Shown: piece by piece, positions 25,362 through 36,521 of the stretch
Numbering within the stretch: the first letter of the stretch is position 1
How the letters are laid out: every line of letters begins with the position of its first letter
Source of the DNA: a cf. Phormidesmis sp. LEGE 11477
GTDB taxonomy: Bacteria > Cyanobacteriota > Cyanobacteriia > Phormidesmidales > Phormidesmidaceae
Direction of reading: 5' to 3'
NCBI RefSeq assembly: GCF_015207105.1
Contig: NZ_JADEXO010000054.1
Span: 1-38,554, forward strand
DNA length: 38,554 bases
Made by a program: the position numbers and the translations under genes
Notes under the pieces: generated by a model
The model's input: only the letters and a program-made list of their open reading frames with translations
Told to the model about the DNA's origin: nothing
Databases searched by the model: none

Positions 25362-25687
25362 GATGTAAATCCTCCATACGTAACAGATTAGGTAGAAACC
25401 AAGATAGCCTAGCGCAGCGTCAAGACTAAAAAGTGGGGTGACGATCTCTAGAAGTCTTGTAAGATAATGCCTCTAGAAGAGGCTTGCTCTGAAACTAAGC
25501 GCTGACGCTGCACTAGTTCTCCTATTCGGTAGGTCAGTCACAAATGGTAGTGTAACTGTCCCGCTGGTCACCTTTTAACTATAGTCGGTTCTTGCTGTCT
25601 CCTGATACGAGCGGTGGCTTCTTGTTCGAGCTGCTTGGGAAAAATAGACTGTGTACGTTTACATAGTTCCTTTTACAAGAAGATTCA
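25362..25687. promoter_or_regulatory. Divergent intergenic region with a candidate lepB promoter
   Basis: TTGTTC at 25622-25627 and TAGACT at 25645-25650, 17 bases apart, form a candidate promoter about 37 bases before the signal peptidase ATG. A small CCTCT-AGA-AGAGG palindrome lies near 25472-25484. Nothing in this stretch looks coding. Confidence 0.35.
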
Positions 25688-26743
25688 ATGATAGTCAGAC
25701 GACCAGTAAAAGATTGTTGGCTGGCTGTTAATCTATCTGGCATCATTCCTGGGCTGGGTCAATTTTATGGCGATCAGTGGACGAAGGCGATTGTTATCTT
25801 TTCTGCCTTTGTTGTTTTGGTGATTCATTCAATATGGTCTTTGTTTGCTGCAGAAGGTAGTACGACAAAGGCATTTTGGCTAATCGGGGCGGCAGGGGTT
25901 GTCTATCTATTGAATGTGTGGGATGCGTTTGCAACGGTAGGGCGTCCGCTGTATCCGCTAGGCAATAAACGGCAGGGCCAAGACGTCTGGTATGGCGTTT
26001 TTCTTTCTCAGATTTTGCCAGGGTTAGGGCAGTGGTATCTGGGTCAGGCGGTGGTTGGCGGTTTGTTTTTAGCGGTGGGAGCGGGCCTTGCGATGATGGC
26101 AAACTACCAGACGCCGCTGCTGCCTGTGGCTTGCACGGTTTGGTCAATTGCTGGCTACCATGCCTATCGGAGTACGCCAGCAAGTCCGATGCAAAAGCCT
26201 AGTCGCTCCACTGCCATGCTGGCAGTAGTCATTTTAGGCAGCCTGCTGCTGCGCTTAGGAATTGGCAGCGTACCGATGTGGATAGATCAGGCCGTCTTGC
26301 AATGTATTGTTCCTAGTGAGTCGATGATGCCAACGTTGCAGGTAGGCGATCGCACTTTCGTCAGTCGAAACAGTCTCTATCAGCCCGCTCTCAAAGATAT
26401 TGTTGTTTTTAAGGCACCACCTGAAGCCATAGAGCTGCTTGAAGCCGATTCTGAAACTTTGTTTGTGAAGCGAGTGATCGGGCTACCGGGAAAAACCGTC
26501 GAAGTTCGAGCGGGTAATGTATGGATTGATGGGCAGATTCTGGAAGAGGCGTATGTGGACGGGTCAATCGAATATCAATGGGGTCCAGAGCTAGTACCGC
26601 CCGAGTCTTACTTTGTTTTAGGAGACAACCGCAATGCCAGCGGCGACTCGCATGTATGGGGATTTTTGCCGAGAGAAAATATTGTGGGTACGGCTTACAA
26701 GATCTATTGGCCTGCCGATAGAGTGCGATCGCTTCAGCGTTGA
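25688..26743 (+). CDS. lepB: Signal peptidase I with extra N-terminal membrane domain
   Basis: Membrane Ser/Lys peptidase that removes signal peptides from exported proteins. The catalytic half (about 195-351) has S212 in PSESMMPTL, K261 in FVKRVIGLPGK and the GDNRNASGDSHVWG box at 312-325. The first 190 residues are not part of ordinary signal peptidase I: they form several membrane spans and contain the same motif twice, IIPGLGQFYGDQ at about 19-30 and ILPGLGQWYLGQ at 109-120, resembling small TM2/DUF5683-like repeats. The total of 351 residues exceeds the usual 180-320. ATG at 25688. The stop codon lies in a 24-bp tandem duplication. Confidence 0.9.
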   Translation: MIVRRPVKDCWLAVNLSGIIPGLGQFYGDQWTKAIVIFSAFVVLVIHSIWSLFAAEGSTTKAFWLIGAAGVVYLLNVWDAFATVGRPLYPLGNKRQGQDVWYGVFLSQILPGLGQWYLGQAVVGGLFLAVGAGLAMMANYQTPLLPVACTVWSIAGYHAYRSTPASPMQKPSRSTAMLAVVILGSLLLRLGIGSVPMWIDQAVLQCIVPSESMMPTLQVGDRTFVSRNSLYQPALKDIVVFKAPPEAIELLEADSETLFVKRVIGLPGKTVEVRAGNVWIDGQILEEAYVDGSIEYQWGPELVPPESYFVLGDNRNASGDSHVWGFLPRENIVGTAYKIYWPADRVRSLQR

Positions 26744-26776
26744 CTGGTCAAATCGCTTCAGCGTTGATTAGTCAAA
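26729..26776 (+). repeat. 24-bp tandem duplication over the lepB stop
   Basis: Two head-to-tail copies, 26729-26752 and 26753-26776, beginning TCGCTTCAGCGTTGA and ending GTCAAA, differ at only two positions. The first holds the lepB TGA at 26741-26743. Confidence 0.85.
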
Positions 26777-26885
26777 TTGATCGAATGTTAACCGATCGAT
26801 GCTGGTAGGTTCAGATCAATTAAGCTCTGCTCTCACGATTCCTTTTAGAGAAGCTAATCTGCAGCAGAATCTAAGTTGGCTATTA

Positions 26886-27959
26886 TCAATTTTTGGGCTT
26901 GCATAGCCGATACCAGCTATGTAGCGGACTAATAAGACTCGCCACGAATAGCCTCATTTCGCTCGCTGTCACCGTATCTGTTATCACCTGTTGGCGATAG
27001 CGAAGAAGATGAACAACAATCTTTTTTAAATCGTTTGCAGCGTATGGCAGAACCATAAAAGGTCTTTTCCATCTGGCGAAGCTAAGCATGCGAGTATGGT
27101 ATCTGCTCAGCCCAATGCCCCAGCAGAGGGTTGTGAGATAGCTGCGGGTCAGACGATGTTCTGGAATCTCGTGATAGATGCACATGCGTGGGTTGTACCA
27201 GATTGGCCAACCTGCTTGCTGGATTCTGATCACAGCTTCTAGATCTTCACCAGCTTCTCTATTGCCAAACTTCTTGGCTAGTCTGCGTTCTTTGGGCACG
27301 TTATCTAACCAAGCCTGACGACGAACGACTAATCCGGCCCCTGGCGGCAAGATTTTTGCCTCTGGGCGATAGGGAATCGACCGATCGCCTCGATTGGTCA
27401 GAGCCAGCAGCGCGGCAATTCGCTCGAAGTGAGCCGGTGGGGCCGATTCGAACTTTCCTCGGATGCGGCTACCATAGGCACCTACGGCAGGGTAGCATTT
27501 GCCAAAGTGATAGGCTGAATATACCCAGTTCAGCCAGGGTAGATTGTCGTCGTCTAGGCAGCCGACTAGCGGACTGTTCGCCTTTTCTATGCCTCGCTGA
27601 CGGGCGTAGCCTGCTCCTTGCTGCGGCTCAAATTCGTAGCGTAGGGGAACGTTCTTCGGCCAGTGCTGTTGATATCGGCGGACAAGGGCTGCTGTGGTAT
27701 CGGTGCTGTTGTTATCGACTACAATAATTTCCCAGGCGATGTTATGGACGCCAATTTGGCAGCGCAGGCGCTGTATGACTGTTTTGATTCTTTCTGCGCC
27801 GTTATAAGTAGGAATAACTACTGTAAAATCCGAGCTTAGCTGCTCTGGAAATAGACGGCAAAATAACGGCTTTAGTCTGCACAAAGCTGCTAGGGAGTCA
27901 GTAGTGCTAGGCAGCGCCGAGTCAGAAGCCTGCTGGCTAACATTTCTCAAGGAGATCAC
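26886..27959 (-). CDS. Family 2 glycosyltransferase, HpsE-like
   Basis: An inverting nucleotide-sugar glycosyltransferase with a GT-A fold (357 aa). The catalytic domain starts near residue 44 (DFTVVIPTYNGAERIKTVIQRL), with EIIVVDNNSTDTT, the metal-binding CLDDDNLP and GAGLVVRRQAW ... GEDLEAVIRIQQAGWPIWYNPRM. The pattern resembles HpsE of hormogonium polysaccharide synthesis in filamentous cyanobacteria, suggesting extracellular polysaccharide. No other hps genes are present. GTG start at 27959; the first 40 residues are poorly conserved in character, so a later start is possible. It is convergent with lepB. Confidence 0.85.
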   Translation of the reverse strand: MISLRNVSQQASDSALPSTTDSLAALCRLKPLFCRLFPEQLSSDFTVVIPTYNGAERIKTVIQRLRCQIGVHNIAWEIIVVDNNSTDTTAALVRRYQQHWPKNVPLRYEFEPQQGAGYARQRGIEKANSPLVGCLDDDNLPWLNWVYSAYHFGKCYPAVGAYGSRIRGKFESAPPAHFERIAALLALTNRGDRSIPYRPEAKILPPGAGLVVRRQAWLDNVPKERRLAKKFGNREAGEDLEAVIRIQQAGWPIWYNPRMCIYHEIPEHRLTRSYLTTLCWGIGLSRYHTRMLSFARWKRPFMVLPYAANDLKKIVVHLLRYRQQVITDTVTASEMRLFVASLISPLHSWYRLCKPKN

Positions 27960-28115
27960 AGGTAAAAAGCCCAGGTAAAAGACAAAGACTACGTCCGTTT
28001 GGGAAAATCTACTTCTATAGAATTCCCCGAAATTGACTTTGTAGAGGATTTCCTAGATCGACTTTTGGCGGCATGAGTGATCAAAACGCTGTCGCTGGGC
28101 CATTTCTGTACTGCT

Positions 28116-31100
28116 TTAGATGCTCTCCTGCTGTGTCCAATGGATTAGCTTGCGTTCTAACTCTTCGGTGACAAAGGGCTTGGTGATGTAGTCACTCATG
28201 CCAGCGGCCAGACATTTCTCGCGATCGCCTTGCATTGCATGCGCGGTGATAGCAATAACGGGAATACCTCGATTGATAGAATTTTGCTCTCTCAGCTTTT
28301 GAGTCGCTTCATAGCCATCTACTATCGGCATCTGACAGTCCATCAGAATCAGATCAAATGCCTCGGCATTGACTCTACTCAACGCTTCTTGGCCATTGCC
28401 TGCGGTAATCACGTTGTCGTAGCCCATATCTTCTAGCAGCATCACCAGCAAATCTTGGTTGTCTACATTGTCTTCTGCGACTAGAATGCGAACCTGACTA
28501 CCGTTAGTCCCGTTACCCTCTTCTTCTACTGGCGGCTGCAAAGCGTCGCCTGCCAAAATATCTTCACTCTCGCCTGCTTTGTCTAGCGGGATTACAAACC
28601 AGAAATTACTTCCTTGGTCAGGCTCGCTTTCGACGCCAATCTCACCGCTCATAAGTTCGACAATGCGACGACAGATGGTCAGACCTAGTCCGGTGCCGCC
28701 ATACTGGCGAGTGCTGGAGTTGTCCGCCTGGATGAAGGGCTCGAACAGATTTTCTTGAGCCTCTGGGTAAATGCCTACACCAGTATCTGTAATGCTAAAG
28801 CGTACGGTCACCGTCTGAGAAGTCACTTGGATACGCTGCGATCGCAGCTGGATGCTGCCTGCGGCTGTGAACTTAATTGCATTGCCTAGCAAGTTACGCA
28901 ATATCTGCTGGAGCCGGAAACTGTCTCCGACTACTAGCGCCGGTAAGGTAGGGTCCATCTCTAGGGTCATGGTCAATCCTTTCTCTTCTGCGCTAGGTAC
29001 AAAGTTAGCAAATGTCGCCTTGAGCAGATCCGTAAGGTCAAAAGGCTTGCAGTCGATGCGAAGCTCTTGCGCTTCTAACTTGGAAAGATCAAGCACATCG
29101 TTGATCAATGTAAGCAGGGTGCGACCATTGCGCTGGAGGACTTCTAGTAGATTCCGCTGCCTTTCATTTAGACCTGTGCGCTCCAGCAATTGACTAGTCC
29201 CCAGGATCAAGTTCATGGGCGTGCGAATTTCGTGGCTCATATTAGCTAGAAATTCTGATTTGGCCTGATTAGCAGAATCGGCAGCTTGGGCGGTGGCGAT
29301 CGCATCTTCTAACGTTTGTTTCTGCTTCTTTAATCGCCTTTCGGTCGTTTTCCGATCGGTGATATCAGTCGCAAGTCCTAATACCTGCTGAACTTTACCC
29401 GCTTCATCCACGTCAAAAGCGACACTGCGTAGCGCTAGCCACTTCCAACTTTCGTCTTTATGTTTAATTCGCAGTTCGGTTTCTAAGACATCGGTTTGGT
29501 TGCTGACAAACTGCTGATAGTACTGGATGACTTTAGAAATATCGTGAGGATGAACGAGTAATTCGATGATGCGATCGCCCATATCACGCACCTCTTTCGG
29601 ACTGTAGCCCAAAAGCTTGCTAACCGAAGAGTTTAAATAGGTCGCTGATGCAGACGGAATATCGTAGATATAGATGATACCGGGATTAGACTCAGACAGT
29701 CTTTGAGCAAAGTTGCGGCTATCTTGCAGCTCCGTCTGTACCTTTTTGAGCGCTGTAATCTCGTTGATGACTGCTGCCACCCAGCGACGACCAGTCTTGA
29801 GCTCTACCGGAAAGTAGCTAGCTGACCAGTAGCGATAGGCATCAGGGTTGGTTGGCAGCGCGCCTTCAAATTCGTAATCGAGAATAGGAGTCCCAGTTTC
29901 TAGCACCTCTTGGTGCAAAGACATTGCCTGTTCTCCAATTCTAGAGGGCAGTATTTCAGCCATTGTCTTACCAATATGCTCTTCAATCGATAGCTGATCG
30001 ATCTCTGCTAGCGTTTGATTAAGCCGGACAAAGCGCAGATGCTCATCATGTAGCGCAAACCCTACTGGACTAGTCGCATAGACAGTTTCTAAAACGGCGT
30101 TACTTTCTTCTAGCTCTAGCTGCACCCGCTTGAGTTCTGTTACTTCTAAGAACGTTAGAGTGACGCCTTCTAGTTCACCGTCGGCCTTGATATAGGGATA
30201 GGCCCTTAGCAGCAAAGATTCACCCGTATCCGTGTTGAAAACTTCTTTTTCGATCAGAGATTTACAGGCTAATACCTCTTCTGCTAAGGCATTAAGATCT
30301 GTGTCCACCAAGCGACTGGTGAAATTAGAGATAGGTCGGTCAATATCGCCTGCTCGCAGATTCACAATATCAGCGGCAGCAGGGGTGAATTTTCTAATGT
30401 TCAAAGTGCGGTCTAAGAAGACCACGCCGATATTTGTGCTGCGTAATAGATTGTCAATATCTTCATTGAGCTGTACCAGTTCTTCTATCTTTCTTTGATA
30501 TTCAGCATTAACGGTATACAGCTCCTCATTGACAGACTGCATTTCCTCGTTAGTACTTTGCAGCTCTTCGTTCGAAGCGAGCAGCTCTTCGTTTGTCGCC
30601 TGCTGCTCTTCGTTGATAGTTTCTAATTCTTCGATCGTGACCTGTAGGTTCTCCTTGGTCTGTCTAAGCTCGTATTCTAAAGAGTTGATCTGTTCTGCCG
30701 CGTCTGCCGAGATTTCGCAGGTCAGTGAATCAACCGCAAGCGGAGTACCCACAATCTCTAACACGACTATCAGAAGACTACTGTCTCGGCCATCTTCTGG
30801 TTCAAAGCCTATCTTTAGATCGATATTGTGAACGATCTCGTCTTTGCGGACGGGAATGCCTGTGTAAGTGACTGATTCTTTCTCTCGCTTGGCTCTATGT
30901 AGCGCAGTTTCTAAAGGTAGGCGCAGCGCTTTTGGCACCATCTCGGTGACGTTCATTCGAACCTCACCAGTCGTTAGCTCTAGTAGCTGGGCTGAATTAT
31001 GAAAAATCTGGGCTATCTGATTGCCATGGTTGACCGCTAGGCAGGTGACTCGGCGATCGTCAAATGCATGCTTAAATGCATTTGCAACAATCTGGTTGTC

Positions 31101-32603
31101 TTTTTTACTTCTGTCTTTGACCTGTCTATGCGAGCGAAAAGTGGTAGAGGTAGGCTGCACATTGGCATTGGGTAGTAGCCTACGTCCGTTTTTTCTCTTT
31201 TGATACAGCTTACTTTCAGCGTTGATTGTCTCAAAATCTTCTGCATATTCGCCTAGCGTTTCGGAACTACCAAGAAAGAGAATACCTTCTGGAGCAAGCG
31301 TAAAGTGCAGCAGCCGGATCACTTGCTGCTGTAGACGAGGATTCATATAGATCAGCACGTTGCGGCAGCTGACTAGATGCATCTTTGAGAAGCCCGCATT
31401 TTTAGTCAAATCGTGCGGTGCGATGATCAACATCTCTCTTAGAAACCGCTTGACTCTGTACGTATTATCAATTCTGTCGAAGTAGCGCTCTAGGCGCTCT
31501 GTTGTAAGCTCGCTAGCAATGCTGGCTGGATAAACCCCTTTTGCCGCGACAGAAAGTGATTTAGGATCGATATCTGTTACAAAGATCTTGACCTTTAGGC
31601 TCTTCTCGGCTGCCTCTAGCACGTCGGTGACTGTCATCGCCATGCTGTAGGCTTCTTCGCCCGTAGAGCAAGCGCTCACCCAGATCCGAAGCTGTTCGCC
31701 TGTTTCTAGCTCTTCTATCAGCTCGGGCAGTATCTGATCTTTCAAGCGTATCCAGGGCGCGCCATCTCTGAAAAAGCGGGTCGCCCCGATCAGTAAGCTC
31801 TGTCGTAGCAGTCGCCGTTCTTCTTCTGATTTGGAAAGTATATCGATGTACTCAACGATGTTGCGGCAGTGGTTGAGCGCGCAGCGGTGGTGCGTTCGTC
31901 TTCTGAGCGTGTTGGTTTTGTAGTCTGAAAAGTCGATGTCGGCCTGATCGGCTAGGATGCCGATGATCTCTTGAAGAGCGGCTGGGCTGATGAAGTCTTC
32001 TTCGTCTTTTTCACTGGGATTTTGATCGTAGGTGAAGCGAACGATATCGTAGACGGCATGGGCGAGTTCTTTGGGAGATAGAATCTTGTCGATGATGCCA
32101 GAGGCGATCGCATTGACCGGCATACTGCTAAATTGCGCTGACTCTGGCGTTTGCGCTAAGACAACGCCGCCTGCTCGGCTGATCTGCTGTAAGCCTTCTG
32201 TGCCATCGCTGCCGCCACCAGTTAACACCACACCGATGGCCCGCTCGGCGAAGTTTTGGGCCATTGCCTCGAAGAAAAGATTAATAGGATAGTTCAGATG
32301 GTCGGCCCGCTCGACTAAGACAAACCGCCGATCCTGCAATAGCATGTTTTTCCCTGGCGGCATCACATAGACCGTGCCAGCCTGCACAGGCATGTCCTCA
32401 GCCACCTGACGTACCTGCATCGCCGTCTTTCGCTGCAAGATTTCGCTCATCATGCTACGAAAATCTGGCGAAAGATGCTGAACGACTACAAACGCTGCAT
32501 TCGGATGGTCAGAAATATTTGAGAAGAATTCTTCTAGTGCCTGAATACCTCCCGCCGAAGCACCGATCCCAACGATGAAGAAATCTGAGGATGAATCTGT
32601 CAT
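28116..32603 (-). CDS. CheB-CheR-PAS hybrid histidine kinase with receiver
   Basis: A 1495-residue signalling protein. Domains in order: CheB methylesterase (about 8-190, with S16, H43 and D133 as the triad); CheR methyltransferase (about 205-470, including [16 protein letters not shown]); a long coiled coil (about 640-720, repeats of NEEL and similar); three PAS regions (about 725-1100). Then HisKA with H1124 in MSHEIRTP, an HATPase with DTGVGI and GGTGLGL, and a C-terminal receiver (about 1372-1490) with phospho-acceptor D1422. Both methylation enzymes lack a nearby chemoreceptor gene, so the CheB and CheR parts may act as sensors or on non-chemotaxis targets, as in other CheB/CheR-PAS fusions. 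ATG at 32603. Confidence 0.94.
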   Translation of the reverse strand: MTDSSSDFFIVGIGASAGGIQALEEFFSNISDHPNAAFVVVQHLSPDFRSMMSEILQRKTAMQVRQVAEDMPVQAGTVYVMPPGKNMLLQDRRFVLVERADHLNYPINLFFEAMAQNFAERAIGVVLTGGGSDGTEGLQQISRAGGVVLAQTPESAQFSSMPVNAIASGIIDKILSPKELAHAVYDIVRFTYDQNPSEKDEEDFISPAALQEIIGILADQADIDFSDYKTNTLRRRTHHRCALNHCRNIVEYIDILSKSEEERRLLRQSLLIGATRFFRDGAPWIRLKDQILPELIEELETGEQLRIWVSACSTGEEAYSMAMTVTDVLEAAEKSLKVKIFVTDIDPKSLSVAAKGVYPASIASELTTERLERYFDRIDNTYRVKRFLREMLIIAPHDLTKNAGFSKMHLVSCRNVLIYMNPRLQQQVIRLLHFTLAPEGILFLGSSETLGEYAEDFETINAESKLYQKRKNGRRLLPNANVQPTSTTFRSHRQVKDRSKKDNQIVANAFKHAFDDRRVTCLAVNHGNQIAQIFHNSAQLLELTTGEVRMNVTEMVPKALRLPLETALHRAKREKESVTYTGIPVRKDEIVHNIDLKIGFEPEDGRDSSLLIVVLEIVGTPLAVDSLTCEISADAAEQINSLEYELRQTKENLQVTIEELETINEEQQATNEELLASNEELQSTNEEMQSVNEELYTVNAEYQRKIEELVQLNEDIDNLLRSTNIGVVFLDRTLNIRKFTPAAADIVNLRAGDIDRPISNFTSRLVDTDLNALAEEVLACKSLIEKEVFNTDTGESLLLRAYPYIKADGELEGVTLTFLEVTELKRVQLELEESNAVLETVYATSPVGFALHDEHLRFVRLNQTLAEIDQLSIEEHIGKTMAEILPSRIGEQAMSLHQEVLETGTPILDYEFEGALPTNPDAYRYWSASYFPVELKTGRRWVAAVINEITALKKVQTELQDSRNFAQRLSESNPGIIYIYDIPSASATYLNSSVSKLLGYSPKEVRDMGDRIIELLVHPHDISKVIQYYQQFVSNQTDVLETELRIKHKDESWKWLALRSVAFDVDEAGKVQQVLGLATDITDRKTTERRLKKQKQTLEDAIATAQAADSANQAKSEFLANMSHEIRTPMNLILGTSQLLERTGLNERQRNLLEVLQRNGRTLLTLINDVLDLSKLEAQELRIDCKPFDLTDLLKATFANFVPSAEEKGLTMTLEMDPTLPALVVGDSFRLQQILRNLLGNAIKFTAAGSIQLRSQRIQVTSQTVTVRFSITDTGVGIYPEAQENLFEPFIQADNSSTRQYGGTGLGLTICRRIVELMSGEIGVESEPDQGSNFWFVIPLDKAGESEDILAGDALQPPVEEEGNGTNGSQVRILVAEDNVDNQDLLVMLLEDMGYDNVITAGNGQEALSRVNAEAFDLILMDCQMPIVDGYEATQKLREQNSINRGIPVIAITAHAMQGDREKCLAAGMSDYITKPFVTEELERKLIHWTQQESI

Positions 32604-32859
32604 ACTGTGAAAAAATGCCGACGGTAATTAAGCTGATAACTGGGCCTATTATCTCTTGCTCCTTTAAAGACCAATTTCTATCGCACACAAACTGTATTAA
32701 TCGGTAAAGCTATTTCTTCTTGGCGAAATATTTATTATCAAATGTCTACTATTCGATGAGTGTGCGCTCTTATAGCTTTTGTTGAGCTTCTTTTTCTCCT
32801 AAGCTGTCGCAGCTGCAGAAATTTCGTGGTCTGCTACCACCGCTCGAAGATGCCTAGAC
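32604..32859. other. 256-base intergenic stretch
   Basis: No gene is apparent. A hairpin GTGGT-AGCAG-ACCAC, read on the minus strand a little past the uvrB stop (near 32829-32843), could be a weak terminator, but it lacks a clear U-run. The half next to 32603 is AT-rich and probably carries the promoter of the CheB-CheR gene. Confidence 0.35.
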
Positions 32860-34908
32860 TCATTGACTCACTTCTTGTTTATCTAGGCGAAAAGGCGGCT
32901 TGTGTTTCCCGAGTAGGCGATCGCGCAAGTGCTTGATTCGATCGCGAAACTCACTGGCCTCTTCAAACTTCAGTTCCTTCGCAGCTTCTTTCATCTTGGT
33001 TTCTAGCTGGCCAATCAGGGCTGGAATATCCTCTAGCGGCAGCTCATCGCTATGGCTAACAGCCTGTTCTAACTCCTCAGCATTTAACCGACGAGAAACA
33101 TCCAAGAAAGAGAGGATTGAGTTGGAATTGCGCCGAATAATCGCAGTCGGCGTAATCCCGTGCTCCTCGTTATAAGCCTCTTGGATAGCCCGTCGTCGCT
33201 TGGTTTCGCTGATCGCCTTTTCCATGCTCTCAGTCATATTGTCGGCGTAGAGAATGGCTTTGCCTTCGATATGACGAGCTGCCCGGCCAATGGTTTGAAT
33301 CAGCGATCGCTGCGCCCGCAAAAAGCCTTCCTTGTCAGCATCGAGGATGGCCACAAGTGACACTTCGGGCAGGTCGAGACCTTCTCTAAGTAAGTTGACG
33401 CCAATAAGAACGTCGAATACACCGTTCCGCAAGTCTTGAATAATCTCAATTCGCTCAATTGAATGAACCTCCGAGTGTAGGTAGCGCACTCGAACGCCAT
33501 GCTCGTTGAAGTATTCAGTCAAATCCTCAGCCATGCGTTTAGTCAGCGTAGTTACTAGGGTGCGTTCATCTTTGGCCGCTCTAGTACGGATCTCGCCTAG
33601 CAAATCGTCTACCTGTCCATCAGAAGGCCGCACGATAATTTCAGGGTCGAGTACACCCGTCGGGCGAATAATTTGATCGACCACGTGCCCTTCAGAAAGA
33701 CCAATTTCCCAATCCCCTGGCGTCGCCGATACAAAGATGCACTGATTGGCTTTGTTCCAGAATTCCTCCGCTTTTAGAGGGCGGTTATCCGCAGCGCTCG
33801 GCAGCCGGAAGCCGTGGTCGATCAGCACTCTTTTTCGGGCCTGATCGCCGTTATACATGGCTCGAATCTGAGGCACGGTGACGTGGGACTCATCAACAGC
33901 TAGCAGCCAGTCGTCATGCGGGAAGTAGTCGAGCAGGCACTCTGGTGGCGCACCCGGCAAGCGGCCCGCTAGATGGCGAGTGTAGTTCTCTACGCCGTTA
34001 CAATAGCCGACTTCTTCGAGCATTTCTAGGTCGTAGCGAGTTCGCTGCTCTAACCTTTGGGCTTCTAACAGCTTGCCGTGACTTTCCAAGAACTCAAGCT
34101 GTTCTTTTAGCTCAGCGCGAATGCCTTTGCAGGCGGCTTCTAGCTTGTCGTCTGGGGTGACAAAATGACGAGCCGGGTAGATATTTAGGGCGTCCATACT
34201 CTGCAGCGTCGCGCCCGTAACCGGATCGATATAGCGAATAGCGTCAATCTCATCGCCAAAAAACTCGATCCGAATCACCCGGTCCTCGTAAGCAGGGCCA
34301 ATTTCGAGCACGTCGCCTTTGACGCGGAAGCGACCGCGCCCCATTTCGAGATCGTTGCGCGTGTATTGAACTGAGGCGAGATCTCTTAGAACCTGGCGCT
34401 GGTTGGTTTCTGCGCCTACTCGCAGCGGAATCGAAGCATTGAGATATTCGGACGGAATTCCTAAGCCGTAGATGCAGCTAATAGAGGCAACGACGATCAC
34501 GTCTTTGCGCTCGAACAGCGACCGGGTCGCAGAGTGCCGCAGCATATCGATCTCATCGTTGATCGACGAGGTCTTTTGGATGTAGGTATCGGTGACCGGA
34601 ATGTAGGCTTCTGGCTGGTAGTAGTCGTAGTAGCTAATGAAGTATTCGACGGAGTTGTCTGGAAAGAATTCTCGCAGCTCGTTGCATAGCTGGGCAGCAA
34701 GCGTTTTGTTATGCGCTAGCACCAGCGTTGGCTTGCCCACTTTGTCAATAGTGCGTGCAATGGTGTGCGTTTTGCCTGTACCCGTTGCACCCAAGAGCGT
34801 CTGGTACTCTTGCTTGGCTTTTAGACCTTTGACAAGCTGTTCAATCGCCTGAGGCTGGTCGCCTGCGGGCTCGAAAGGGGCTTGAATATTGAATCTTTTT
34901 TTTGGCAT
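32860..34908 (-). CDS. uvrB: Excinuclease ABC subunit UvrB
   Basis: Central helicase-like subunit of nucleotide excision repair, which inserts a beta-hairpin at the lesion and recruits UvrC. From ATG 34908 it has 682 residues. It shows the Walker [13 protein letters not shown] (about 40-51), the beta-hairpin stretch [20 protein letters not shown], the helicase motifs ISATPGDWE-type and QTIGRAARH, and a C-terminal UVR domain ([23 protein letters not shown]) that contacts UvrC. An in-frame start at 34932 would add eight residues not typical of the family. I did not find a clear cyanobacterial LexA site upstream. Confidence 0.97.
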   Translation of the reverse strand: MPKKRFNIQAPFEPAGDQPQAIEQLVKGLKAKQEYQTLLGATGTGKTHTIARTIDKVGKPTLVLAHNKTLAAQLCNELREFFPDNSVEYFISYYDYYQPEAYIPVTDTYIQKTSSINDEIDMLRHSATRSLFERKDVIVVASISCIYGLGIPSEYLNASIPLRVGAETNQRQVLRDLASVQYTRNDLEMGRGRFRVKGDVLEIGPAYEDRVIRIEFFGDEIDAIRYIDPVTGATLQSMDALNIYPARHFVTPDDKLEAACKGIRAELKEQLEFLESHGKLLEAQRLEQRTRYDLEMLEEVGYCNGVENYTRHLAGRLPGAPPECLLDYFPHDDWLLAVDESHVTVPQIRAMYNGDQARKRVLIDHGFRLPSAADNRPLKAEEFWNKANQCIFVSATPGDWEIGLSEGHVVDQIIRPTGVLDPEIIVRPSDGQVDDLLGEIRTRAAKDERTLVTTLTKRMAEDLTEYFNEHGVRVRYLHSEVHSIERIEIIQDLRNGVFDVLIGVNLLREGLDLPEVSLVAILDADKEGFLRAQRSLIQTIGRAARHIEGKAILYADNMTESMEKAISETKRRRAIQEAYNEEHGITPTAIIRRNSNSILSFLDVSRRLNAEELEQAVSHSDELPLEDIPALIGQLETKMKEAAKELKFEEASEFRDRIKHLRDRLLGKHKPPFRLDKQEVSQ

Positions 34909-35095
34909 GGATAGGGCAGGGCGATCGCACAAAACACCGCGCTAACTTTACAGCGCTTAATGTTTAATGTTAGACGATTTATGGGAAGGCGATCGCTCTT
35001 TTCTGTACAGTTTAAAGTCCAGTATGTTGTCCATCCCAAGCGCACAATGTATGACTTAAATGAAGCCGGAATATTTCGACAGGCGAGAGCCGGAA

Positions 35096-35584
35096 CTAGA
35101 TCAAACTACCCTGATGAAAAACTGGTGGCAAACCTCGAACGTCCACGTGTCCTTTTGAAAACTTGATGATATCTGTATCTTGGCTGTAGATACATTCAGC
35201 TTTTCTAGATATTGCCGTAGCGACTATCATGAAATCTGTTTTCATCTTTGTTCTTGTAGGCTGAGTCTGTTTCTCACTACTGCTTTGTGTAGTCTGTTCT
35301 CGCCATTGCTTCCACAAAGTAGCGTAGTGCATAGCGGCTTGAGTATCAAAAGGAGCAATCATGAATCTCTTGTTCATTTTAGCGAGAAAATCACCGTAGT
35401 CCCTACTTTCAATTGGCATTAGAAGCTCTGCAAGGACGAGAGAGGGAATGATGACGTTAATTCTATCTTCCTCTAAAGTGCGTATTAGATGTCTCGCTTT
35501 CAGGATCATATTTTCTTGACCAGAAGAAGCTTGCCTCTTAATCCCCCAGATCAGGATATTTGTGTCCAAACATACGATTGTCAT
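35096..35584 (-). CDS. PIN-domain nuclease, probable toxin
   Basis: A 162-residue PIN protein: D7 in VCLDTNILIWGIK, E in LVLAELLMPIE, and the third and fourth acids in KTDFMIVATAISRKAECIYSQDTDIIKF. A Ser/Gln/Thr-rich insertion (REQTTQSSSEKQTQPTRTK) lies just before the third acidic motif. It follows the 35603 gene by 18 bases on the same strand, so the pair is probably co-transcribed. This is larger than a typical VapC and has no recognisable RHH or AbrB antitoxin beside it; the upstream gene takes that position. ATG at 35584. Confidence 0.82.
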   Translation of the reverse strand: MTIVCLDTNILIWGIKRQASSGQENMILKARHLIRTLEEDRINVIIPSLVLAELLMPIESRDYGDFLAKMNKRFMIAPFDTQAAMHYATLWKQWREQTTQSSSEKQTQPTRTKMKTDFMIVATAISRKAECIYSQDTDIIKFSKGHVDVRGLPPVFHQGSLI

Positions 35585-35602
35585 TAAATAGCAAAGGACT
35601 CC

Positions 35603-36388
35603 TCAAACACTATGCCTAATCTTCTGAACGAAGTCGTCTACATCTTCAACAGCGTCAAACTGCTGTCCATAGCTATCAGAAACTGACTGTAACGCTTCGG
35701 ATAGAGATCCCTGTTCATAATCAGAGATTTCCTTAACGTCAAAGCTCTTGATGCTAAAGGTTTTTGCATCCCATTCTGCAACTCCAATCAAGCCAATTTT
35801 CTGATAGAGATGCTGAGCTGCTATTTTTGCGTTTCTTTTGCTAGCGCTACAATAAAGCAAGTGTCCTTCGATCGTTCTAAATTGGATGGTTGGCTTTTCT
35901 TCGTTTGATCCGCCCACGCGAGTGACGGTGCCATATATAGATGTTTCGCCTCTTATTGGCTCGTATTCTAATATCTTCGTCGTGGGCGTAATTACCGCAA
36001 GGAGCTTTTTACTGTCGTTGACATCGTATATTTCAGCATGACAGTCACGAGATCTTGTAAACGCTGAGATAGTTTTGAGCGACCTAATACTATCTTCTGG
36101 AAGTGAATAAAAGTCTTCTGCAGTGATAGATGATGCTATAGCCTTGGCTGCCGAAGAGGTTAGCTCGTCTACACTTGAAGCGAATAGCAATCCTACGCTC
36201 CCTTCTTCAATGTTGGAGAGACCGATTACTATCTGATCCTTTCTGATGCTGGGATTCTCAGCAACGACCTTTGATGCGATCATGTCTTCAACCGCATCTA
36301 TGAGTTGGGCAATGTCTTTTGAGCGGATAGTGCCGGGAGATATCCCATTACCGGTGAGGCGCAACTCAATAGAATCCTGCTGTGACAT
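35603..36388 (-). CDS. Unrecognised 261-aa partner of the PIN protein
   Basis: From ATG 36388, supported by GGGAGG eight bases upstream, rather than the GTG at 36406. I do not know the family. The N-terminal 70 residues suggest an alpha/beta domain (IELRLTGNGISPGTIRSKDIAQLIDAVEDMIAS) followed by a Gly-rich strand stretch (IEEGSVGLLFASSVD). A central helical part and a beta-rich segment follow (YEPIRGETSIYGTVTRVGG, PTIQFRTIEGHLLYCSASKRNAKIAAQHL), where the last part resembles a small RNA- or ligand-binding fold. There is no membrane span. The close coupling to a PIN gene suggests an antitoxin or sensor role, which is inference from position only. Confidence 0.7.
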   Translation of the reverse strand: MSQQDSIELRLTGNGISPGTIRSKDIAQLIDAVEDMIASKVVAENPSIRKDQIVIGLSNIEEGSVGLLFASSVDELTSSAAKAIASSITAEDFYSLPEDSIRSLKTISAFTRSRDCHAEIYDVNDSKKLLAVITPTTKILEYEPIRGETSIYGTVTRVGGSNEEKPTIQFRTIEGHLLYCSASKRNAKIAAQHLYQKIGLIGVAEWDAKTFSIKSFDVKEISDYEQGSLSEALQSVSDSYGQQFDAVEDVDDFVQKIRHSV

Positions 36389-36521
36389 AGTACGCGCCTC
36401 CCTCACGGTTACGTTCGATCATTTCAATTGTAATGCTTAACAATAACGTATGGAAAATATGGTTGGCGCAATTGGCAAAGCGTAGGATAATCCGGGGTGT
36501 TCTAGACCGTAGCGCCTACCT

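Noticed and set aside
30529-30831. 100-codon plus-strand frame, Ser/Cys-rich
   Set aside because: It is the antisense reading of the Glu/Asn-rich coiled coil of the CheB-CheR kinase; the composition is a by-product of the GAA/GAG repeats.
34909-35040. LexA operator upstream of uvrB
   Set aside because: A TGTACA is present, but spacing and half-sites do not match the cyanobacterial LexA pattern I know.
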